From Chlamydiota bacterium (GTDB lineage: Bacteria; Chlamydiota; Chlamydiia; Chlamydiales; Rhabdochlamydiaceae), in contig JABDFI010000001.1 in the NCBI GenBank assembly GCA_013286595.1, forward strand, positions 620 through 64,619: 64,000 nucleotides of DNA, read 5' to 3'. The notes below the pieces were generated by a model that was not told the origin of the DNA, did no database searches, and saw nothing but the letters and a program-made list of their open reading frames with translations. This document shows positions 58,841 through 64,000 of this stretch, piece by piece (the first letter of the stretch is position 1; the number at the start of each line of letters is the position of its first letter). The translations under genes and the position numbers were made by a program.

Positions 58841-59481
58841 GATTGGTCCTCGTTAGGGTCTTGAGAGTCCTCTTGATGGGAATGTCTTTCTGTTTGTAGT
58901 TGCGTGTCGAGTCGATGGACGGAAAAAGGGAATTTGCCCTCTTCAAAGACTGCAATAAGAGCCGATTTGTGGGCTTCGATGAGATGAAGAGCTACCGCAT
59001 GACAGGTGGCAATTTCAATGTTAAATGCTTTGGGCGAGGTGCTAAATTCTTTAATGGTGATGCGCGTTCCCCCTAAACCAGATGCAGAGAACTTGGCACT
59101 ATCTAAAAACAGTGTGGTTTCTCGATCTTGTGTCGTATCCATTACGATCATCGCGGTTGCCATCTCTTCGAAGAGCGTTTGGATATCTTGAGTGGCTAAT
59201 ACGCTCGAGATAGCGGTTGTTGAGGTCAGATGGGCATCAGCTGAAAAAATGGGGGCGATGGGGGCGACAAGAGTTGATGCCAGATCGGTTTCTTCTTCTT
59301 TGGGCTGTTGTTCTTCTTCTATAAGAGAAAACAGCGAATTGCGGTGCTCTTTTTCCTGGCAGAGTTGTTTATTCATGAGCTCTTTGAAACGGGAAGGACG
59401 CCGTTGCTCAACTGATTTGTGTTCAGCAGAGGGAGAAGTTCGTTGTGCATGGTTGATCAGTTCTTTAGGTAATCCAGTCAT
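58837..59481 (-). CDS. SctP (CdsP)-like protein, short paralogue
   Basis: 214 residues. The C-terminal half (about 105-195) matches the neighbouring longer SctP: LFLDSAKFSASGLGGTRITI, then KEFSTSPKAFNIEIATCHAV, then FSVHRLDTQLQ. The N-terminal half is charged and probably disordered. This C-terminal domain corresponds to the substrate-specificity switch (T3S4) region of needle-length regulators. Two adjacent copies with one shared domain suggest gene duplication. It starts one base after the stop of the long copy. Confidence 0.75.
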   Translation of the reverse strand: MTGLPKELINHAQRTSPSAEHKSVEQRRPSRFKELMNKQLCQEKEHRNSLFSLIEEEQQPKEEETDLASTLVAPIAPIFSADAHLTSTTAISSVLATQDIQTLFEEMATAMIVMDTTQDRETTLFLDSAKFSASGLGGTRITIKEFSTSPKAFNIEIATCHAVALHLIEAHKSALIAVFEEGKFPFSVHRLDTQLQTERHSHQEDSQDPNEDQS

Positions 59482-59482
59482 C

Positions 59483-60979
59483 TTAGGTCGTTCCTTGTTG
59501 ATTCTGCTTATCTCCAGAAGGAGGCTCTTTTCTTTTAAAAAGAGGTTTATCCGCTAACAATCCAGTATCTAAGCGGTTAACCCGAAAATTGAAATTGCCG
59601 TATTGAAAGGCCGCCATTAAGTCCTGCGTGTTTCCTTGAAGGAGGGACATGGCTTGGGGTGAACCGTTGATTTGAATGTTAAACTCTTTCGGAGCACTAC
59701 TATACTCCTTGATTATAATTTCAGAGCCAAAAAAAACAGAAGAAGCAAATTTTGGGTTGTCTAAAGTGATGGAAGTTTCTTTAATTCCCGACATGTGCAT
59801 CACGGTCATCACCCCCACTGTACGCTCAAAAAGTTCTAATACTTGAGGATGCAGGTTGGCGTAGGGGGTATGGACAGGAGGCGCAGCTTGTACATCTGGA
59901 AGCCCTTGAGGAATTTCTGGGGTGGCAGACGCTCCTATACCCGATTCTGCAGCGACCCGTTCCTCGTCTTCTCTGTCTTTCTCAGGAGATGGGGGTGTCA
60001 TGGAAAAAGGCGTGATGCCTTCGATCGCTTGCTCGTCAGCATCTTTTGGAGTATCCCCTTTTTTTCCTTGATCTCCCTCTTTGCCTCCTCCTAAAAACTG
60101 TTCAAAAAAGACGGTCGTTTGTTCTTCGGGTTTCTTTTCTTTAGAGGCTTCTTCCAGAATATCTGCTGTAAATCCCTCTTTTTCTTTTTTAGGAGTAACA
60201 GGAGAACTTAAGGGACGCACGGCTTCTTTACTCGGTTCGGGTTTTAGCATAGGGGGAGGAGGCAGTCCTTGAGCGGTGGAAGCTTGTTTTGAGCTAGTGG
60301 GTGGAGTGGAAGGAGGAGTGGGTTGCGGCTCACTCTCATCTTGAGATTCGTCAACAGAATCTTGTGAGCGAGGAGGCAGTGGTTGAGGCGTTCCTTGTTG
60401 CGGTGTCGTGGTGGATGGGGCTGCATAGGGAGTTTCTTGTGGTTCAGAAAATTCTGTGATCGATGCCGAGGTGGATTCAGGAAGTTCTTCTTCCTCAGGT
60501 GGTGGTGCAGCGCTTAAGGATTGTTGGGATGTAGGGGTGGCAGGGGAGCCCCCTAAAAGGGTTGTTTCCTCGCTAAGTCCTGAATCATCTTCCATTTCGT
60601 CTGAAGAAGGAACTGGAGGACGTACTGGTGAAGAGGGTGCGCCTTGGCTTTTAGTGGGTTGAGAGGAGGCTAAAGGAGAGATCGTTCCCCCTTTTTGCAA
60701 ATCGGTAGGATTGGCTTTTTTGGAGGGTGTGGTTAGAGAAAATGGGGTGACAAGGTTGGGAGGAGTGGTAGGTCCTTGTGCGGGCATTGTATCATCCTCT
60801 TCATCGGCTTCATTCTGTCGCTTGCGCTTTTTTTGTTGTTCGGGATCGGTCTCATTGACCTTTTCCACGCGCTTATGCATCTCTTTCTTGAATTTATCCG
60901 AGTCGACATTGCTGCTTTTTTTGCTGGGAGAGTTGTCGGAAGGGCCGGTAGAAGGGGGAACGGGATTGACGTTTGGCAT
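59483..60979 (-). CDS. sctP: SctP (CdsP)-like needle-length regulator, long paralogue
   Basis: 498 residues. Residues about 1-370 are low complexity, rich in Pro, Ser, Glu and Gln, with a basic cluster EQQKKRKRQNE near 48-58. The C-terminal domain (about 385-480) has FERTVGVMTVMHMSGIKETS, LDNPKFASSVFFGSEIIIKEYS in two parts, and FNFRVNRLDTGLL. SctP proteins act as molecular rulers and switch substrate class. A long Pro-rich linker could set needle length (inference). AAGGAAAG precedes the ATG. Upstream is the type-2 palindromic element. Confidence 0.82.
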   Translation of the reverse strand: MPNVNPVPPSTGPSDNSPSKKSSNVDSDKFKKEMHKRVEKVNETDPEQQKKRKRQNEADEEDDTMPAQGPTTPPNLVTPFSLTTPSKKANPTDLQKGGTISPLASSQPTKSQGAPSSPVRPPVPSSDEMEDDSGLSEETTLLGGSPATPTSQQSLSAAPPPEEEELPESTSASITEFSEPQETPYAAPSTTTPQQGTPQPLPPRSQDSVDESQDESEPQPTPPSTPPTSSKQASTAQGLPPPPMLKPEPSKEAVRPLSSPVTPKKEKEGFTADILEEASKEKKPEEQTTVFFEQFLGGGKEGDQGKKGDTPKDADEQAIEGITPFSMTPPSPEKDREDEERVAAESGIGASATPEIPQGLPDVQAAPPVHTPYANLHPQVLELFERTVGVMTVMHMSGIKETSITLDNPKFASSVFFGSEIIIKEYSSAPKEFNIQINGSPQAMSLLQGNTQDLMAAFQYGNFNFRVNRLDTGLLADKPLFKRKEPPSGDKQNQQGTT

Positions 60980-61065
60980 GAGCTTTCCTTATCTTGCGAA
61001 AGAGGTCTAGTATTCTCTCACTCATAACGCAAGTGGCTGCTCTTGTCCACGCGATTTTAAGATTA

Positions 61066-61249
61066 GACCTCTTGCGTAACCTCATTTACCCGTTAAAACC
61101 AAATCTTTTCTGCCAATTTTTTGTATCATCGTCTCAGCGACTTTATTCAAGTCGCTTCACCTCTGCTACCCGAATCTACTTCGTAGATTCTAAAAATTTG
61201 CCTAGAAAATCTTTGTTTTTTCCGGGCAAAGCAGGTTACGCAAGAGGTC
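61066..61249. mobile_element. Type-2 palindromic element at the sctO stop codon
   Basis: 184 bp, flanked by TA on both sides (61064-61065 and 61250-61251). Terminal repeats GACCTCTTGCGTAACCT and its inverse. It is inserted in the TA of the original sctO stop: read through the join the codon was TAA, and now it is TAG. It separates sctO from sctP. Confidence 0.88.
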
Positions 61250-61752
61250 TATTTTCTCTTCTTTTTGATTTTTTTTCGCGAGTGCATTGACGAGCCCATT
61301 TCGTCTGTTTCTAGCTCTTCTTTGTGACTTTCGATGAGGCGCATGTCTTTATCCCACTCTTCTCTATGCATGCGCAACTTTTCAATATCCTGCTGCTTCT
61401 TGAGCAGATCTACACGCGCTTCTTCCACCTGTTTTTTTGCGTTTTCTACTTGTTTTTTTTGCTCTGTGACTTTTGTCTCTTTTTGAACGAGCTGATGATC
61501 GACTTCTTTGAGGTAGTAGCGCATCTGCTGCACTTTGTCACCGGGTGCTCCTTCATCCATTTTTTCACGCAGCTGAGTGAGCTTGGCAAACCGGTGTTCT
61601 TTGACCTCGTTGCGTGCTTGTTCCGCTTTTTTTAGCTTTTCCTCTTCTGCATCCAACGCTTTTTTTTTCTCGCGCAGGGTCTTCTCAGCTTCTTCGAGCT
61701 TTTTCTTTTTGATGGTGACGAGCTGTTCTAGAGGATATTCCGGTTGTTTCAT
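61249..61752 (-). CDS. sctO: Type III secretion stalk protein SctO (CdsO)
   Basis: 167 residues, almost wholly coiled coil (KKKLEEAEKTLREKKKALDA, LVQKETKVTEQKKQVENAKK), with a basic tail RKKIKKKRK. This is the YscO/FliJ type of stalk that sits in the central hole of the SctN hexamer and carries chaperones. The ATG overlaps the sctN stop (ATGA). The stop codon TAG is formed by the edge of the palindromic element. Confidence 0.9.
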   Translation of the reverse strand: MKQPEYPLEQLVTIKKKKLEEAEKTLREKKKALDAEEEKLKKAEQARNEVKEHRFAKLTQLREKMDEGAPGDKVQQMRYYLKEVDHQLVQKETKVTEQKKQVENAKKQVEEARVDLLKKQQDIEKLRMHREEWDKDMRLIESHKEELETDEMGSSMHSRKKIKKKRK

Positions 61753-63062
61753 CGGAAGAGGGCATTTAATTGCTGAACCGTCTCTTCAAAACTTGATTTT
61801 TCATCAACTTGCTGTCGCAAGAAGCGGTTGACCTTATCGATGTACTTGATGGCAAAATCTGCTCCCTTATCCGAACCGGGTTTATATTCTCCAATGCGGA
61901 TCAAGAGTTCATTTTTTTTATAATTGGCTAGCACTTCTCTCACCTTGCCAATGAGCATGAGATGGTCCTTATCGATGATATGGGTAATGATACGGCTAAT
62001 GGAGGCCAAGACATCGATTGCGGGATAGTGATACTGACGCGCTAACTCAGAAGAGAGCACAATATGTCCATCGAGGATCGATTTGGTTTCATCCGCCACC
62101 GGTTCATTCATGTCATCGCCAGCCACTAAGACAGTGTAAAAAGCTGTCATGGACCCTTTTTCAGAATTACCAGAGCGTTCCAAGAGCCTTGGTAAAATCG
62201 CAAACACAGAGGGTGTATAACCCGCGCGTGCAGGCGGTTCTCCTGCAGCCAGCCCAATCTCCCGCAAAGCTCGTGCAAAACGGGTGATGGAATCCATCAT
62301 GAGGATGACAGTTTTTCCCTGTTCTCGGAAGTACTCTGCAATCGCTGTACCCACATACGCAGCATTGATCCGCAACTGAGCTGTCTGATCGGAGGTCGAT
62401 ACGATGATCACCGAACGCTCCATCCCCAAGGTGCCCAAGTCATTTTCTAAGAATTCCCTGACCTCTCGTCCCCGTTCACCGATCAGCGTGATGACGTTCA
62501 CATCCGCTTTGGCATTCCGGGCGATCATCCCTAGTAAAGTCGACTTACCCACCCCGGCAGCTGAGAAAATCCCCATTCTCTGCCCTTTGCCTACAGTTAA
62601 GACCCCATCGATTGCACGCACCCCTACTGACAGGGGGGTTTTAATCATTTTACGTTTGAGAGGGTCAGGAGGAGGCGCCATGACAGAATAGGGCTGATCC
62701 AGAATCAAAGGCCCTTTTGTTTCGACGTCTAACGGTTTTCCCAACCCGTTGAGAACGCGCCCCAACAGCTGAGGACCTACATTGATGTGCAATTGCATGT
62801 GTAAAGGGATCACTTCCGAAGAGGTCCCTATGCCTGACATCTCTCCTAAAGGAGAGAGGTAGACCTCATCTCGTGTAAACCCCACCACTTCGGCCATCAA
62901 GGGATCACCCTCGCGCTTGATTAAGACGACCTCGCCCATTTTGACTTGAGGAACGACGGCCTTGATTAGCATCCCAACCACCTCGGTAATTCGCCCGTGG
63001 ACAGTGGTGAGCTCCAGCTCATCGAGATGGGAGATTAGCTTATCAAAATCGTGTGTCTTCAT
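61749..63062 (-). CDS. sctN: Type III secretion ATPase SctN (CdsN)
   Basis: 437 residues, related to FliI and F1-beta. Walker A FSAAGVGKSTLLG near 167-179; Walker B VILMMDSITRFA near 246-257; AREIGLAAGEPPARAGY-like DELSEED region near 264-280. The N-terminal beta barrel is at about 1-80 and the C-terminal helical domain after 360. It energises unfolding and chaperone release at the injectisome base. The upstream gene is the SctI-like gene, 15 bp away. Confidence 0.95.
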   Translation of the reverse strand: MKTHDFDKLISHLDELELTTVHGRITEVVGMLIKAVVPQVKMGEVVLIKREGDPLMAEVVGFTRDEVYLSPLGEMSGIGTSSEVIPLHMQLHINVGPQLLGRVLNGLGKPLDVETKGPLILDQPYSVMAPPPDPLKRKMIKTPLSVGVRAIDGVLTVGKGQRMGIFSAAGVGKSTLLGMIARNAKADVNVITLIGERGREVREFLENDLGTLGMERSVIIVSTSDQTAQLRINAAYVGTAIAEYFREQGKTVILMMDSITRFARALREIGLAAGEPPARAGYTPSVFAILPRLLERSGNSEKGSMTAFYTVLVAGDDMNEPVADETKSILDGHIVLSSELARQYHYPAIDVLASISRIITHIIDKDHLMLIGKVREVLANYKKNELLIRIGEYKPGSDKGADFAIKYIDKVNRFLRQQVDEKSSFEETVQQLNALFR

Positions 63063-63077
63063 TGCGCTAGCTCTTGG

Positions 63078-63737
63078 TTAGAGTTGTACCTGCATCAACA
63101 TCTTTAAATCGGAGACGGCATTGGATAAAAGAACAGAAGAAAAATCGAGTTCCTGCTGGGCCTTATTGAGCTTAATTTGCACCATGAGGAAGTCGCCGGG
63201 ATTCAGGTCTTGCCCCTTGTCTTTAAGCGATTGAAGTTGTTGTTTAGCTGCTATCATTTGGTTCTGTCCATCGGCGAGATAGCCCAAAAATTTGCCCAGG
63301 GGACCAGAAAAAGATTTAGGATCAGGCTCTTTTGGAATTTCAGATCCTAATTTGGAATTTGCAGCTCTCAAGCTCGTAGTGGCATCGCTCATCTTGTTCT
63401 TCAGCAAATACTTTTGAGAGGATTTTAAGCGTAGATTAGGGGTATTCATCTGATTTTTCACATCGGACATCGTGCTCTCTAAGCTATTGACTTGCGCCAG
63501 CACGGTGTTCATGTTGGGCGTTTGAGCCAAGGCAGAAGGTTGTCCACGCGCTAGATCAAAAGGTGAGATGGTCGGGGTTTTGCCAGCTTCAGTAAGAGGG
63601 GATCCTTTTCCTTGCTGCATAAAAGAAGAAAAAGGTTGAGAGGCATTGGGAAGCTTTTCTTCCCCTTCAGAGATCGGTTTTGTGGGAAGAATGCGTTCGG
63701 TAGACCCTACATCACTCGGTAAAATTTCATCTGTCAT
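63078..63737 (-). CDS. SctI-like inner rod protein (CT668 type)
   Basis: 219 residues from the ATG at 63737 (AAGGA upstream); the longer frame to 63797 lacks a site. The N-terminal half is Ser/Pro-rich and probably disordered. The C-terminal segment GDFLMVQIKLNKAQQELDFS and SSVLLSNAVSDLKMLMQVQL resembles the inner-rod SctI pattern (helix ending in a short LMxxQ tail). It lies directly upstream of sctN where Chlamydia has CT668. Assignment to SctI is likely but rests on a short motif; it could be a regulator. Confidence 0.65.
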   Translation of the reverse strand: MTDEILPSDVGSTERILPTKPISEGEEKLPNASQPFSSFMQQGKGSPLTEAGKTPTISPFDLARGQPSALAQTPNMNTVLAQVNSLESTMSDVKNQMNTPNLRLKSSQKYLLKNKMSDATTSLRAANSKLGSEIPKEPDPKSFSGPLGKFLGYLADGQNQMIAAKQQLQSLKDKGQDLNPGDFLMVQIKLNKAQQELDFSSVLLSNAVSDLKMLMQVQL

Positions 63738-63857
63738 ACAGGTCCTTGAATAAAGAATTTCTGGGGGTGGGTACTTTGAATTACTTAGGCCCCACACCTA
63801 ATAGATACCACATCTAGGTATTTTCTTACGTCCTTAAAAACTTATGGCAAAGAGACG

Positions 63858-63874
63858 ATGATCATTTAGATCAT
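63858..63874. promoter_or_regulatory. Palindrome upstream of antitoxin gene (possible operator)
   Basis: ATGATC, five bases, GATCAT: a perfect inverted repeat 49 bp before the antitoxin ATG. AbrB-type antitoxins bind such sites to repress their own operon. A TATAGAAT (63892-63899) nearby could be the -10. Confidence 0.4.
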
Positions 63875-63923
63875 GTAAAAAACAACTGTAGTATAGAATT
63901 ATTACTGTAAGAAGGTTAATACC

Positions 63924-64000
63924 ATGACTCGGTTAGTAAGCTCCAAACTCACATCCAAATTTCGGGCAACAGTCCCGAAGGAAATTAGAGATGCGTTACG
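63924..64000 (+). CDS. AbrB/SpoVT-type antitoxin, partial at window edge
   Basis: Only the first 25 codons are inside the window: MTRLVSSKLTSKFRATVPKE and then IRDALR. SKFRATVPKEIRDAL is the swapped-hairpin AbrB signature seen in MazE/VapB/PrlF-like antitoxins. GAAGG eight bases upstream supports the start. A toxin gene (often PIN domain or YhaV) would be expected just beyond the window. The gene lies divergent from the SctI-like gene. Confidence 0.8.
   Translation, partial: MTRLVSSKLTSKFRATVPKEIRDAL

Noticed and set aside
60244..61027. Open frames on both strands within the Pro-rich part of sctP.
   Set aside because: Low-complexity coding sequence produces open antisense frames. The sctP frame has a binding site and a conserved C-terminal domain.
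1..64000. tRNA, rRNA, tmRNA or riboswitch genes.
   Set aside because: Reading both strands I found no convincing T-loop/anticodon pattern or rRNA block. Only rnpB was recognisable; covariance-model scans would be decisive.

Overview
ORGANISM. The gene content points to a member of the phylum Chlamydiae outside the family Chlamydiaceae (an environmental or Chlamydia-like organism). Several blocks keep the order I remember from Chlamydia trachomatis: dnaJ-rpsU-tsaB-lon-rnz-ABC-F-xerC; glyA-clpP-dapF; the SNF2 helicase and der; and the type III secretion block sctN-sctO-sctP-sctQ-pkn5-sctC. There are also Lys/Arg-rich chlamydial histone-like proteins and a CT398/CdsZ homologue beside the RNase P RNA gene. 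Added to this is an accessory layer typical of amoeba-associated chlamydiae: F-box/LRR proteins, ankyrin-like proteins, Fic, toxin-antitoxin genes, an RHS toxin and many small palindromic repeats. I cannot name the genus. LAYOUT. 1-6.1 kb: one end of an inverted duplication, a small exported protein, and a 1,902-residue RHS polymorphic toxin. 6.1-11.3 kb: accessory genes (hypothetical, MauE/DoxX-like protein, AAA-DUF4143 ATPase, first F-box/LRR protein, L,D-transpeptidase). 11.6-20.5 kb: histone-like gene, Fic, then the core run dnaJ, rpsU, tsaB, lon, hldE-C-like, rhomboid, rnz. 20.6-26.3 kb: two tandem ankyrin-like paralogues with a possible cysteine-protease domain, debris of a third copy, and a membrane protein. 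26.3-30.2 kb: folE, ABC-F and xerC. 30.2-33.5 kb: hicAB between GC-rich repeats, rnpB, cdsZ, and a second, cysteine-rich, histone-like gene. 33.5-38.5 kb: glyA, clpP, dapF and the second F-box/LRR gene. 38.8-46 kb: SNF2 helicase, der, yidD-like gene, lipoprotein. 46-63.7 kb: type III secretion genes on the minus strand, split by an accessory island at about 50.1-55.9 kb that holds an F-box/LRR/RING protein, a transposase remnant, a methyltransferase and a DUF234 ATPase. The window ends in an AbrB-type antitoxin. HOW THE GENES WORK TOGETHER. The type III genes encode export ATPase, stalk, needle-length/ruler proteins, C-ring, kinase and secretin. F-box/LRR/RING, ankyrin-like and Fic proteins are plausible effectors for that system (inference). 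MOST INTERESTING. Small palindromic elements of two families (169 bp and 184 bp, TA target duplications) are inserted in frame in the signal-peptide coding regions of two genes. Removing element plus one TA copy restores a canonical signal peptide in the yidD-like gene exactly, and in the RHS gene if one mutated TA copy is allowed for. This resembles the Rickettsia palindromic elements and may be an independent chlamydial example. Other leads are the secretin with nine extra tandem N-domain-like repeats, a single protein joining F-box, LRR and RING-H2, an RHS protein carrying a DUF687-like hydrolase tip, and the ankyrin-like family with a His...Gln...Cys arrangement.
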